Positions 32,478 to 42,026 of a stretch of DNA of 64,000 nucleotides are shown one piece after another (position 1 is the stretch's first letter; each line of letters starts with the position of its first letter). The DNA is taken from the NCBI RefSeq assembly GCF_033344935.1, contig NZ_JAWPMM010000001.1:310001-374000 (forward strand), in the 5' to 3' direction. The position numbers and the translations under genes are program-made. This DNA comes from Reichenbachiella sp. GTDB lineage: Bacteria; Bacteroidota; Bacteroidia; Cytophagales; Cyclobacteriaceae. Under the pieces are notes generated by a model. It was not told where the DNA came from. It did no database searches and worked only from the letters and a program-made list of their open reading frames with translations.

Positions 32478-33447
32478 AGACATTAAAATCTTTCAACAAA
32501 AACTTAGCGAAAGATTGCTCGAATTGGATTTGGAGAAAGAGCCGAAAGAGCTCTACCAGCCTATTCATTATACATTGAGTTTAGGAGGCAAACGTATGCG
32601 TCCTATCCTTGTCATCATGGGCTACTTGTGTAACAAAGAGGACTGGGAAAAAATTATTGATCCGGCGTTGTCTATTGAGCTTTTTCATAATTTCACCTTG
32701 ATCCATGATGACATCATGGATGAAGCCCCTCTTCGTAGAGGTGAACCGACCGTTTACAAAAAATGGAATAAGGACATCGCTATTTTATCTGGCGATGTAC
32801 TGATGGTAATGGCGTATGACTTGCTTATGAGAGCGGAGTATTCGGATTTCAAATATATCCTGCGATTATTTAATCAATGTGCTGCAGAAGTTTGCGAAGG
32901 CCAGCAGTTGGACATGAATTTTGAGGAAACCTCTTCGGTTAGTGAAGCGGATTATTTGGAAATGATCCGACTCAAAACGGCCGTATTGTTAGGGTTCAGC
33001 TTGGAACTGGGTGGTTTACTTGGTGGCATGTCGAAAGAAGATGCCCATCACCTCAGAGATTTTGGAGTAAACATCGGTATTGGTTTTCAGCTCAAAGATG
33101 ATCTTCTAGATGTGTATGGTGATGCACAAAAATTCGGTAAACAAGTGGGAGGCGATATTATTGCCAATAAAAAGACCCTATTACTTATAAAAGCGATTGA
33201 ATTAGCCGAAGGCAAGCAAAAATTGGACTTGCATAATTTAATGGCGGATAAAGATATTGACCCAGACAAGAAAGTGAGGGAAATGAAGGCCATTTATGCC
33301 GATTTGAATATCGAAGCCATTGCAGAAAAAGCCATGAATGATCACTTCGAAAAAGGCTTTGACCAACTCAATGATCTTGAAAAAGCTGATTACAACCTCG
33401 CCCCACTTCGCGAATTCACGGAAGCATTAATTGCACGCGATCACTAG
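32470..33447 (+). CDS. Polyprenyl diphosphate synthase
   Basis: The 325-residue trans-isoprenyl diphosphate synthase has both aspartate-rich motifs: LIHDDIMD (Asp80, Asp81, Asp84) and the second as LKDDLLDVYGD. GGKRMRP marks the isopentenyl diphosphate site. It makes a linear polyprenyl diphosphate such as farnesyl or geranylgeranyl diphosphate. The residues before the first motif suggest a short-chain enzyme, but chain length is not certain. It overlaps rnr by eight bases, a pairing that I recall in other Bacteroidota. Confidence 0.92.
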   Translation: MTEDIKIFQQKLSERLLELDLEKEPKELYQPIHYTLSLGGKRMRPILVIMGYLCNKEDWEKIIDPALSIELFHNFTLIHDDIMDEAPLRRGEPTVYKKWNKDIAILSGDVLMVMAYDLLMRAEYSDFKYILRLFNQCAAEVCEGQQLDMNFEETSSVSEADYLEMIRLKTAVLLGFSLELGGLLGGMSKEDAHHLRDFGVNIGIGFQLKDDLLDVYGDAQKFGKQVGGDIIANKKTLLLIKAIELAEGKQKLDLHNLMADKDIDPDKKVREMKAIYADLNIEAIAEKAMNDHFEKGFDQLNDLEKADYNLAPLREFTEALIARDH

Positions 33448-33452
33448 AAAGA

Positions 33453-33974
33453 CTAGATAGGAAATCCCCTGATTGTGGTAATCACATATTCTCCTGATTT
33501 TAGATTGACTGACTCAAATTCGAATTGAATAGAGCCGTCTGAGAAAATCAGACCATCGAATGTTCCCAAAGAAGAGTTTCCGTCCTCGAGGACTATATTG
33601 GTTGTCCCGCTTACTCTGAATTCATTGTCATCATCACTGATGGCATTGGATAGATATTGACCACTTCTCACGATTCGGAAAGAGGTGGCTGAAGTTCCGT
33701 CACTCAGAGTATGTTCTACCAGATTATCAAATGTCAGTTCATAGGACCATCCCAACCGAGGGTATATGGTCATGCTCATCTGATCTTCGGATAAGAATAA
33801 ATCTAAAGAACCTCTGTTGGTGCTTTGATGGGATAAACGGTCTCTATCATCAAAATAATCAGACGATGAATTATAGTCATAAGAACTTTGGCTGTAGTCT
33901 TGCGGAATACTGGTGAAATCACTGGATTCACAACTGAATAATAAGAGGAATATTATGTAGAATGTATGTTTCAT
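33453..33974 (-). CDS. Small hypothetical lipoprotein
   Basis: Starting at 33974 gives 173 residues with a lipoprotein signal (MKHTFYIIFLLLFSC). A Ser/Tyr/Asp-rich linker follows (SSYDYNSSSDYFDDRDR) and then a beta-rich C-terminal domain. An upstream ATG would add 26 residues that overlap the preceding gene and hide the signal, so it is rejected. No domain is recognised. It lies seven bases after the stop of the barrel-like protein gene and is probably co-transcribed with it. Confidence 0.72.
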   Translation of the reverse strand: MKHTFYIIFLLLFSCESSDFTSIPQDYSQSSYDYNSSSDYFDDRDRLSHQSTNRGSLDLFLSEDQMSMTIYPRLGWSYELTFDNLVEHTLSDGTSATSFRIVRSGQYLSNAISDDDNEFRVSGTTNIVLEDGNSSLGTFDGLIFSDGSIQFEFESVNLKSGEYVITTIRGFPI

Positions 33975-33981
33975 GATGATT

Positions 33982-34686
33982 TTATCTAAGGTCGGAATAA
34001 AATTTCCACTGAAGGACAAACTGGAAAACGCCATTTCGCATATTGAATTCACTGAAATCCCCGCTTTCGAATATATCTAACAGGCCATAGTTATATCTGA
34101 AAGTCATGTTAACTACATTCGTGCTAAGACCAAACCCACCCAATACGCCTGCATCAAAACCTCTTACACCTGTCAGTTGCGTTCTATCGTTTTCAGTATT
34201 GACCTCCCACCAGGGAACAAACCGTTCGGCAGATAACAGGGAAGACCCATAACCACCGACTTGAAAAAATACCCTTTCATTGAACTTGATATTGGCTGCT
34301 AAGGCGGCCTTGATATAGTCGGCGGCAAAGGACACATTTTCTGTACCTTCGAATGCGCCAAGATCATGGAGGTAGGTGGTTGTTTTTTGAAAATGTCCAC
34401 CCATATAGCTATAAGCCACTTCTGGTTGCAGAGCAATGCTTTTGGATAAATGAACGACAGCAAACATGCCTAAATCGAAGGTGACTCGATTTCTGATGGG
34501 CTCGTAGTATTCGATGCGATTGCTGTATACTATTGGCCCTCCGGTTCCACTCAAATGTGTGAAATTGATCGAATTATGAAGCCCAAATTCTACACCGGTT
34601 TGGCGCAGACTATCGCGTTGAGCGAGTGCTTTTTCGCACCACAGGATGGGTGCCAAAAGCACAAGTAGTTTTAGTGATTTGTCCAT
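33982..34686 (-). CDS. Outer-membrane beta-barrel-like hypothetical protein
   Basis: The 234-residue protein has a signal peptide (MDKSLKLLVLLAPILWCEKALAQ) and alternating aromatic beta strands. It ends FQFVLQWKFYSDLR, consistent with a porin-like PorT/OmpW-type outer-membrane barrel family of Bacteroidota. No specific homology is certain. It precedes the small lipoprotein gene by seven bases, so the pair may form a membrane complex. It is divergent from the rhomboid gene. Confidence 0.65.
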   Translation of the reverse strand: MDKSLKLLVLLAPILWCEKALAQRDSLRQTGVEFGLHNSINFTHLSGTGGPIVYSNRIEYYEPIRNRVTFDLGMFAVVHLSKSIALQPEVAYSYMGGHFQKTTTYLHDLGAFEGTENVSFAADYIKAALAANIKFNERVFFQVGGYGSSLLSAERFVPWWEVNTENDRTQLTGVRGFDAGVLGGFGLSTNVVNMTFRYNYGLLDIFESGDFSEFNMRNGVFQFVLQWKFYSDLR

Positions 34687-34834
34687 TGTTGTGAGTTTGT
34701 GTATAAGACAAAATTTCCGAAGTTATCCCTCAAAGTAGACGACTTTTAAAAGGCCTTAATTCTGCCCAAATTGACATATTTCGGAGTTTTTAGTTGATAT
34801 TGCGACCAAAATCAGAATAAGTAGAATTTCAAAT

Positions 34835-35458
34835 ATGTCCTGGACCATCATCATCATTATTGCCAATGTAGTTGTAAGCTATATGGGCTTTCAAAACCAC
34901 AATCTACAGTACAAACTCACCATGAATCCTGTAGCTATTTTGAGACATGGCCAGTGGTATCGTGTGGTCACGAGCGGGTTTATCCATTCCAACTGGGCGC
35001 ACCTTGGGTTCAACATGTTTACCTTTTACTTTTTTGGTCGATTGGTAGAGCAAATTTTCACCGCTTTAAAAGGAGACTTGGGAGGAATATATTTTGTGGC
35101 TTTTTACCTACTAGGTATTGTGATTTCAGATTTACCTTCCTTGTTAAAACACAAAGATCACCCTCATTATAATTCATTGGGAGCTTCTGGTGGAGTAGCT
35201 GCGGTGGTGTTTTGTAGTATTTTGTTTTTCCCAACTAATGACATTTGCCTATATGGTTTCTTATGTATTCCTGGATTTATTCTTGGCGCACTGTATCTGA
35301 TTTACTCCTATACTAAAGGCAAACAAATTTCAGATAACGTCAATCATGATGCACACTTGATTGGAGCAGTATTCGGATTAGTTTTTAGTGTGGTAATGGA
35401 GCCGAGGGTGTTGGCTAGTTTTATTCAACAGATATCCGAGTGGAATCCGTTTGGTTAA
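34835..35458 (+). CDS. Rhomboid family intramembrane serine protease
   Basis: The 207-residue protein has about six membrane helices. It has the rhomboid HxxxN-type motif (WAHLGFNMFTFYFFG), the catalytic serine in NSLGASGGVAAVVF and the catalytic histidine in DAHLIGAVFG. It should cleave membrane-anchored substrates within the bilayer. Its substrate is unknown. It is divergent from the barrel-like protein gene and convergent with the DUF1571 gene. Confidence 0.92.
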   Translation: MSWTIIIIIANVVVSYMGFQNHNLQYKLTMNPVAILRHGQWYRVVTSGFIHSNWAHLGFNMFTFYFFGRLVEQIFTALKGDLGGIYFVAFYLLGIVISDLPSLLKHKDHPHYNSLGASGGVAAVVFCSILFFPTNDICLYGFLCIPGFILGALYLIYSYTKGKQISDNVNHDAHLIGAVFGLVFSVVMEPRVLASFIQQISEWNPFG

Positions 35459-35468
35459 AAAAACGCTG

Positions 35469-36323
35469 TTAGAAATTATAGGCGGTGTATCCGTCAGAAA
35501 ACTCTTCTTCGCTGAGGTCCGGGTTGATTTCTACGTTTCTGAATTCGTATTTCTCGAATAGCCCTTTTTCGTCATATACTTCGAGCTTCAGCGGAATTTG
35601 TCTTTTTTGATCGATGAACAAAACCATTTTAGCGGCATAGTCAGAAGGTAGTTGGATAATGTCCCCTTCCTTAACCTGACCAAATACACTTACGCTTTTA
35701 TTTTTCTCATAGATCATGTACTCATTGAGCCTGTTTTTTAAAGCTATACTCGAGATACTCTCTCCACGTTTGACCACATGATTGTTATAAGTAAAGTTTG
35801 GGTTGACCATAGAAATGATCTCACAAGGTTGGCCGTTGAGGTTTCCGGTGCCGTGATCATTGAGTAAATCTGATATACCGTCCTTATGCTTATAGAATAG
35901 ATATTCCATTACCGAAACGACGTAATCGTACCCACCTTCTAATATCGTATGGTGTTGATCTTTTCTCATCAACTCACCATTAGGATCGAGCTTCAAGTTT
36001 ACCCAAGGGAATCCATTGGGGTTGACTAACGCTTTTTTCTCATCCAAGGGATGGGGGTATAGTACTTCAAGTCCGGTGTTTGGGGCCAACTCTTTAATGT
36101 AAATCTTGTATGGCCTCCTGTGCATCTTGATAGACACATGATTTTCCAAATAAGTCCCATTGATTCTTTCTGAACGAATCAATTCGTACTTAAGCGTTTC
36201 GATATTTCTCGTAGCGGCAAATACCTGCTTCACCTTTTCAGGCGCCGACTTTTTGCTCGGGTCTGTAAAGCTTAAAGAAAGGGTGGCAAAAAATGTAACT
36301 AACCAGAAATGAGACTTCATCAT
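35469..36323 (-). CDS. DUF1571 domain protein with LysM-like module
   Basis: The 284-residue exported protein (signal MMKSHFWLVTFFATLSLSF) carries a DUF1571 region (about 35-170, with EGGYDYVVSVMEYLFY). A LysM-like module follows at about 185-235 (HVVKRGESISSIALKNRLNEYMIYEKNK). The module suggests peptidoglycan attachment in the periplasm; the DUF1571 part has no known activity. It is divergent from the S9 peptidase gene. Confidence 0.78.
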   Translation of the reverse strand: MMKSHFWLVTFFATLSLSFTDPSKKSAPEKVKQVFAATRNIETLKYELIRSERINGTYLENHVSIKMHRRPYKIYIKELAPNTGLEVLYPHPLDEKKALVNPNGFPWVNLKLDPNGELMRKDQHHTILEGGYDYVVSVMEYLFYKHKDGISDLLNDHGTGNLNGQPCEIISMVNPNFTYNNHVVKRGESISSIALKNRLNEYMIYEKNKSVSVFGQVKEGDIIQLPSDYAAKMVLFIDQKRQIPLKLEVYDEKGLFEKYEFRNVEINPDLSEEEFSDGYTAYNF

Positions 36324-36435
36324 AATCTATTGAATGGCTGTAACCAACTCGTGTATTCTGTGATAAGACAAAAAATAAACGACTCACCCCCAAATGCATC
36401 TGTATTTTGTAAATTGCCGGCAAATCCAAGATGCT

Positions 36436-38337
36436 ATGAAAAAGATTATTTCCCTGTTTTGCCTTTCCTTAATTATTCAAACCGTTTGGGCTCAAGAAGT
36501 GATGTCTCCGGAATTACTTTGGAGTTTAGGCCGAGTAAGTGGAGTAGGAATATCCACAGATGGTAAGAGTGCTGTATATGGCGTAACCAGGTATGATGTC
36601 AACTCCAATGAAAGTAACACGGAGTATTATTCCATCCCATTAAGCGGAGGAACGCCCATTAAGATAGATGACCCTAATAAACTAGTGGCTGATCCCAGTA
36701 TTTCTCCCAATGGAAAGTACAAACTTTATCATCGCGCAGTAAAAATCTACAGCGTTACAGGCAAGGATTACTATCCAGAACTGGACAAATCTGAAGTACA
36801 GATCTACAATGACCTGATGTATCGACATTGGGATACTTGGGCAGATGGTTCATACAATCATGTATTTATGAGCAACGTAGATGGCTCCAACGAAGTGGAC
36901 ATTATGAAAAACAAAACTTTTCATAGTCCGACAAAACCTTTTGGGGATGAATCTGATTATATCTGGAGTCACAAAGGCGGTAAGGTTTTGTATGTGACTA
37001 AAGCGAAAACGGGAGCTGCTTATACCACCAGCACGAATACCGATATCTATTCTTATGACCTCAATACACAGACAACCACGAATCTAACCAAAGGAATGAT
37101 GGGCTATGATAACAGCCCGGCCTATTCTAAATATGGCATTCTGGCTTGGTTGAGCATGAAGACAGATGGGAATGAGGCTGATAAAATCGATATCATCATC
37201 TCGGATAGATTTGGCAAAAAGAACCTAACGGAAAATTGGGATGGTTCGGCGGATAGCTTCCTATGGTCTGAGGATGGTAAAACGATTTATTTCATCGCCC
37301 CATTTGGTGGAGAAAAGCATTTGTTTGCTGTAGACTATCCAGGAAAGTCGAAGAAGCAGCCAGTCGTAAAACAAATTACTCAAGGACAGTTTGACGTGAC
37401 AGGTTTTGTAGGTCAAAGTGGTAAGCAAATGATTGTATCCAGAACGGATATGAATCATGCTACAGAACTATACAGTGTAAACCTCAGTGATGGCAGTATG
37501 CAGCAATTGACGCATGTCAATGACGAAGTGTATAATAGCATAGGTTTGAGCAAAGTGGAAAAGCGAATGGTCACCACTACGGATAACAAACAAATGGTGA
37601 CTTGGGTGATCTATCCTCCTAATTTTGACCCTGCAAAAAAGTATCCGACCTTGTTATATTGTCAAGGAGGTCCACACGGCGCGCTTTCACAATTCTATTC
37701 TTATCGCTGGAATTTTCAGGTCATGGCTGCTCAAGGATACATCGTAGTAGCACCTAATCGTAGAGGTATGTATGGCCATGGCGTAGAATGGAATGATCAA
37801 ATCAGTAAAGACTACGGTGGTCAAAACATGCAAGACTATCTATCGGCCATCGATGATATGGCCAAGGAGCCATTTGTAGATGAAAACAGACTGGGGGCTG
37901 TTGGCGCTAGTTATGGTGGATATTCGGTTTTTTATCTGGCGGGCATGCACAACAAAAGATTCAAAACGTTCATTTCACATGATGGGATTTTCAACTGGCG
38001 GAGTATGTATGGCACGACTGAAGAAATGTTTTTTGTCGATTGGGAAATTGGAGGCCCATATTGGGACAAGAACAACGCTGCCGCACAAAAATCCTACGCA
38101 GAATTCAACCCCATTGAGTTCGTGCAAAACTGGGATAGTCCGATCATGATCGTGCAAGGAGGCAAAGATTATCGCGTACCTATTGGGCAAGGGTTGGAGG
38201 CATTTCAGGCCGCTCAATTATTAGGTATCAAGAGTCGATTGATTTATATCCCTAATGAAAACCACTGGGTGTTATCAGCACAAAACGGTTTGGTTTGGCA
38301 ACGTGAGTTTTTTCGTTGGTTACAAGAAACCCTGTAG
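36436..38337 (+). CDS. Exported S9 family peptidase (prolyl oligopeptidase type)
   Basis: From the ATG at 36436 the protein has 633 residues with signal MKKIISLFCLSLIIQTVWAQ. An N-terminal beta-propeller is followed by an alpha/beta hydrolase domain with Ser in GASYGGYSVF, Asp in VQGGKDYRVP and His in NENHWVLS. It should be a periplasmic or surface dipeptidyl-/acylaminoacyl-peptidase-like enzyme. An upstream ATG would add 14 residues without a signal and is not preferred. The zinc-ribbon protein gene follows after three bases. Confidence 0.9.
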   Translation: MKKIISLFCLSLIIQTVWAQEVMSPELLWSLGRVSGVGISTDGKSAVYGVTRYDVNSNESNTEYYSIPLSGGTPIKIDDPNKLVADPSISPNGKYKLYHRAVKIYSVTGKDYYPELDKSEVQIYNDLMYRHWDTWADGSYNHVFMSNVDGSNEVDIMKNKTFHSPTKPFGDESDYIWSHKGGKVLYVTKAKTGAAYTTSTNTDIYSYDLNTQTTTNLTKGMMGYDNSPAYSKYGILAWLSMKTDGNEADKIDIIISDRFGKKNLTENWDGSADSFLWSEDGKTIYFIAPFGGEKHLFAVDYPGKSKKQPVVKQITQGQFDVTGFVGQSGKQMIVSRTDMNHATELYSVNLSDGSMQQLTHVNDEVYNSIGLSKVEKRMVTTTDNKQMVTWVIYPPNFDPAKKYPTLLYCQGGPHGALSQFYSYRWNFQVMAAQGYIVVAPNRRGMYGHGVEWNDQISKDYGGQNMQDYLSAIDDMAKEPFVDENRLGAVGASYGGYSVFYLAGMHNKRFKTFISHDGIFNWRSMYGTTEEMFFVDWEIGGPYWDKNNAAAQKSYAEFNPIEFVQNWDSPIMIVQGGKDYRVPIGQGLEAFQAAQLLGIKSRLIYIPNENHWVLSAQNGLVWQREFFRWLQETL

Positions 38338-38340
38338 AAA

Positions 38341-38583
38341 ATGAAGTGCGTGACCAACAAGGTTTGTTATGACACCAAAGAGCTGGCCGAAGATGCGCTT
38401 ATCGAGCACCGCTCACGTCACTATCACAATGAAAACAGCGGGCCGATCAACGTTTATGAGTGCAGGGATTGTGGAACTTACCACTTCACGTCACAAGGAG
38501 AAGTAAGTGATTTGATCAAAGAGAACAAGTCCAAAATCGATGCTAATCGCGAGGCCAATTATTGGGAAAGGAAATTGAGATAA
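38341..38583 (+). CDS. Small zinc-ribbon-like protein
   Basis: The 80-residue protein has a treble-clef-like pattern: CVTNKVC at 3-9, paired with CRDC at 51-54. The GPINVYECRDCGTYHFTS stretch is characteristic of a small Bacteroidota family of unknown function. It probably binds zinc. It follows the S9 peptidase gene by three bases and precedes a strong terminator, so it ends that operon. Confidence 0.75.
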   Translation: MKCVTNKVCYDTKELAEDALIEHRSRHYHNENSGPINVYECRDCGTYHFTSQGEVSDLIKENKSKIDANREANYWERKLR

Positions 38584-38584
38584 A

Positions 38585-38613
38585 AAAAGGGGTCACATTT
38601 GCGACCCCTTTTT
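38585..38613. terminator. Bidirectional terminator between zinc-ribbon and TonB receptor genes
   Basis: AAAAGGGGTC (38585-38594) pairs perfectly with GACCCCTTTT (38603-38612) around an eight-base loop. The flanking A- and T-runs allow termination on both strands between two convergent genes. Confidence 0.85.
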
Positions 38614-38645
38614 ACTACTAACTAATTACTCAACTTTACTCATCT

Positions 38646-41438
38646 TTAAAACCTTACATTCACCGTTAGGTTATACAATGAACCCAACTGGCTGAAATGA
38701 TAACCATCGTAAGTCATTTGAGAATATCTTTGGTTGAATGTGATCAGGTTGGATTGATTTTGAACCTGAGCGGGATCATTCAACAAAGTTTCACCAGAGG
38801 CATTAAGTGCTTTAAACTCCCATTCTGGCAACACATTCAAGATGTTGTTTACATTGAAAGAGATATTTACTTTGTCACTAGCTCTGAAATTGACTCCCAA
38901 ATCCGTTACTACTTTAGGCTTGAATTCAGTTTTTAGGTTAGAATCCATTCCTTGTTGTCTGAAGGTAGTCGTACCGAAGTAAGTGTTGTTTAAAGAGAAT
39001 CCGAACTTACCTAAGTCATAGTTAATACCTAATATCCACTTAGTCTTTGGCCTTGAAGTAAAGAATAAGGCCTCTTGAGTCTCATTCACAACAGACTGAC
39101 CAGCACCTGCTACCAAGTCAGGGTTTTTCACATCTCCATCTCTTTCGTTTTCAATCGTATAGTTTCCAGAAAGAGTGAATCCTAGAGTACCATTACCAAC
39201 ACCTAAGTTTTTGTAATTGGCTACGAAATCAATACCTGAAGTTTTAGTATCCAATGCATTAACGAAGAAACTCACATCACTTAAATTATTGTCCGCAAGT
39301 ACTTGATCTAATGGCGTGCCTCCACCAGCTGTAGGGCCAATCTCAGTACTCAACACAATTCTATCAGACACGGATATATTGTAATAATCTACCGTGATAT
39401 CAAAATTGTCAGATGGTCTCAATCCCATTCCAACAGTAAAATTGAAGGACTCTTCAGCATCCAACTGAGGAATACCTAAAAGTTTGGCTTGAGGAGATAC
39501 ATTGTTAACCAATCCACCAACTTGGATACCAGCTCCAGGCACAAAGCTGTACTGCGCTTTTTGAGTATAAATTTGGTGCAAGGTAGGTGCTCTGAAACCA
39601 GTAGACGCAGAGGCTCTTACGGTCATCTTATCATCCATCAATTTGTATCTGGAACTCAACTTCCAAACAAAGGCTTGCCCGAAATCACTATAATTTTCAG
39701 CTCTTACTGTACCGTTCAATAGGAAGTCTTCAGTGACATCAAAAGATAAATCAAAGTATCCACCGAAATTGTATCTATTGAATTTGCCCGAGTTCTCAGG
39801 GGTGTTACCAGCGAAAGAATCAGCTCCACCACCATCGTAAGAAGCTTTACCTCCTTCAATTACTGTAAACGTTTCGTTTCTAAACTCAGCACCGAAAGCC
39901 ATCGCCAATGACGAAGAGATTTCTTTTGAGATATCGATGTTCCCAACAATATGATTGAACTTGGTTCCTCCTGGGTCGAAGCTAATTGGGCTATTTTCTC
40001 TGTAGAGTAAAGAACCCTCATTGATTTCTCCATCATCTACAGAGCCATTGCCATTGGCATCTAGCCAGGTAGAAGGCGAATAAACAAAGTTTCTATTGTG
40101 AGAATTGGTCACTTTATAAGTCTGAGTATTTCCTCCAACGGTGAAACTTCCATCATAAGTCCAACCATTCATTTCGGATCTTACCCCTAGCGTTCCATTA
40201 TAGTCATTCAACAATCCGTCGAAAGTTGGCACATACCCGTCGTATCCTCCGGGATTCGTAGGGTGGTTGCCAGGAAAGAAATCTGCTAAGTATGGCATGT
40301 CAGCTACAGTTCTCCAATAAGGAGTTCTATAGTTGGCGTAACTGTTTACGTTCTTATAAACGTATGCACCATTAAAATATCCCTTGGTATTGTCGCTGAT
40401 ATTGAATCCACCATTTACTAAAAATTTAGCAGCTGTTGTTTCTGGAGAACCATTGATATTTCCTGCATCAGGTCTTCTGTTCAAGAATTCCTGAACATCT
40501 GCGAGTGCCGCACCAAAATCAGAAGCCTCACCTTGAGCGTTTACTGTTCCCGGTCTGTTGGCTAACTCTCTTTTCGAGAAATCAACCGTGTAGTTTAAGA
40601 ACCCTCCATTTCCAAGGCCAGTACCTGCATTTAGGCTTACTCCTACAGACTCACCATCACCTTCGCCTGTGATTCCAGCTCTTAAAGTTACTGAGCCATA
40701 GTCCACGTCATCTTTAAGGATGATATTCATGACACCAGCGATGGCATCAGAACCATACTGTGCAGACGCTCCATCTCTCAATATCTCGACTCTTTCAATC
40801 GCATCCTGAGGAATGGCAGATATGTCTGCACCAGTTTCACCTCTACCTGGAGAAGTTTGTGTGTAAAGCAATGCACTTAGATTCTTTCTTTTTCCATTGA
40901 TCAAAATCAAGGTTCTACTTGGTCCCATGTTTCTAATTTCATAAGGGTCAAGTAGCGAAGTCGCATCGTTTACCGGTGTTTGCACGGAGTTGAAAGAAGG
41001 CACTCTATACGTCAAGGCCTTATCAAAAGTATTTTGCCCGGTGCTAGTTAGGTCCTTGGCATCCAGAATGTCTACTGGCACAGCAGTGTCAACATTAGAC
41101 CTAGGTCTACTCCTAGTACCTACTACTACCAATTCATTTAGCAATTCCACATTCTCTTCGATAGTGACATTCAAAGTTTTGTTTTCACCCGAAGCGACGG
41201 TAACACTCTGTGTTTTTTTGTTGTACCCAACAAAAGCAACAGAAACATCGTGCGTGCCAGCTGGCACTTTCAATGAATAGGTACCATTCACGTCTGTGAT
41301 TGTACCGTTGCTACTGGAGATACTTACTGTAGCTCCAATTACGGGTCCGTTTTTGTCAGAAACGGTACCGCTGATTTGCTGAGCATGGACCAAAAATGGC
41401 ATGGCCAGCAACATTAAAATCTGTAATGATTTCTTCAT
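38646..41438 (-). CDS. TonB-dependent receptor with carboxypeptidase-regulatory-like domain
   Basis: The 930-residue outer-membrane receptor has a signal peptide (MKKSLQILMLLAMPFLVHAQ) and a CarboxypepD_reg-like domain at about 21-100 (ISGTVSDKNGPVIGATVSI). The plug domain follows (LVVVGTRSRPRSNVDTAVPVDIL, ILINGKRKN, ILRDGASAQYGSDAIAGVMNI), then a barrel ending LGSLYNLTVNVRF. It imports an unidentified ligand such as a siderophore, glycan or vitamin complex using TonB energy. No SusD-like gene follows it, so it is not a standard Sus pair. A strong terminator follows its stop. Confidence 0.93.
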   Translation of the reverse strand: MKKSLQILMLLAMPFLVHAQQISGTVSDKNGPVIGATVSISSSNGTITDVNGTYSLKVPAGTHDVSVAFVGYNKKTQSVTVASGENKTLNVTIEENVELLNELVVVGTRSRPRSNVDTAVPVDILDAKDLTSTGQNTFDKALTYRVPSFNSVQTPVNDATSLLDPYEIRNMGPSRTLILINGKRKNLSALLYTQTSPGRGETGADISAIPQDAIERVEILRDGASAQYGSDAIAGVMNIILKDDVDYGSVTLRAGITGEGDGESVGVSLNAGTGLGNGGFLNYTVDFSKRELANRPGTVNAQGEASDFGAALADVQEFLNRRPDAGNINGSPETTAAKFLVNGGFNISDNTKGYFNGAYVYKNVNSYANYRTPYWRTVADMPYLADFFPGNHPTNPGGYDGYVPTFDGLLNDYNGTLGVRSEMNGWTYDGSFTVGGNTQTYKVTNSHNRNFVYSPSTWLDANGNGSVDDGEINEGSLLYRENSPISFDPGGTKFNHIVGNIDISKEISSSLAMAFGAEFRNETFTVIEGGKASYDGGGADSFAGNTPENSGKFNRYNFGGYFDLSFDVTEDFLLNGTVRAENYSDFGQAFVWKLSSRYKLMDDKMTVRASASTGFRAPTLHQIYTQKAQYSFVPGAGIQVGGLVNNVSPQAKLLGIPQLDAEESFNFTVGMGLRPSDNFDITVDYYNISVSDRIVLSTEIGPTAGGGTPLDQVLADNNLSDVSFFVNALDTKTSGIDFVANYKNLGVGNGTLGFTLSGNYTIENERDGDVKNPDLVAGAGQSVVNETQEALFFTSRPKTKWILGINYDLGKFGFSLNNTYFGTTTFRQQGMDSNLKTEFKPKVVTDLGVNFRASDKVNISFNVNNILNVLPEWEFKALNASGETLLNDPAQVQNQSNLITFNQRYSQMTYDGYHFSQLGSLYNLTVNVRF

Positions 41439-41669
41439 GTTAAATTTATTTTAGTTGATATAGATATAGGCGCGGTTGTCTGCGCTTGTTTAGATATACA
41501 GATGATTATGGGCTAGCACCCACTCCAACTAGAATAAAATTTTTATTTTTTCTTCGGGACAGAATAAATGGCTTGAAATAGAATGAACTCAAGTAGAATC
41601 AACGGAACCGGAATTGGAAAGAATTAACCTTAACTTAATATTGAATACTAAACCCTCTCCTAAGTATTT

Positions 41670-41809
41670 GCGTTCTTTGTGGTAGAAAATAGTTGCAGAC
41701 GTGCAGCTACCAAAGACACAGCGGGGATGACCAAGCAAAAGTAGATCGTCGCGAAAGGGGTTTTATGAACAAGAAGCCTCAGCTGAACTGGCCAACGCCG
41801 GTTTTTTTT
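41670..41809 (+). ncRNA. Candidate structured small RNA
   Basis: A promoter-like TATTTG (41665-41670) with an upstream TTG is followed by a long hairpin. GTTGCA/TGCAGC (41692-41707) is enclosed by CTTTG-GTA/TACCAAAG (41675-41715). A further possible pairing is CAGC with GCTG. The region ends in a rho-independent terminator. No known family (6S, tmRNA, RNase P, SRP) is recognised in it. Structure and terminator are seen directly; transcription is inferred. Confidence 0.42.
41786..41809 (+). terminator. Rho-independent terminator ending the RNA candidate
   Basis: AACTGGC (41786-41792) pairs with GCCGGTT (41797-41803) over seven positions, one a G-U pair, with a four-base loop. It runs straight into eight T residues. 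No plus-strand protein gene ends here. Confidence 0.72.
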
Positions 41810-42026
41810 GTGCCTAATTTTTTCTGAAAGGCAGATCACCCTATCAATAACTGTCATTTAACAGTTTAATTTATGCCATAAAAATCGACTGTTCGTGTTA
41901 TCTGCCATAGTTATCGATTATGGGCCCTCCTAGATTTGTAATACAATTTTAATATGAGAAAATGCTTACAATCGGGGTATTGGAGATGCCGGTACTCCGA
42001 ATTTTCACTCACTAAAATTTTGGATT

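Larger units (their letters stand above)
41439..42026. other. 588-base intergenic region with RNA-like structure
   Basis: Between the TonB receptor gene (minus) and the globin gene (plus) there is no convincing protein gene. The segment holds a terminator-ended RNA candidate (about 41670-41809) and two inverted repeats nearer the globin gene: GGCAGAT/ATCTGCC at 41830-41906, and AACTGT/ACAGTT at 41849-41866. Confidence 0.6.

Noticed and set aside
41660-41857. 65-residue minus-strand open frame in the intergenic region
   Set aside because: It lies antisense to the structured RNA candidate, has no recognisable domain and begins without a promoter; it is more likely a chance frame.
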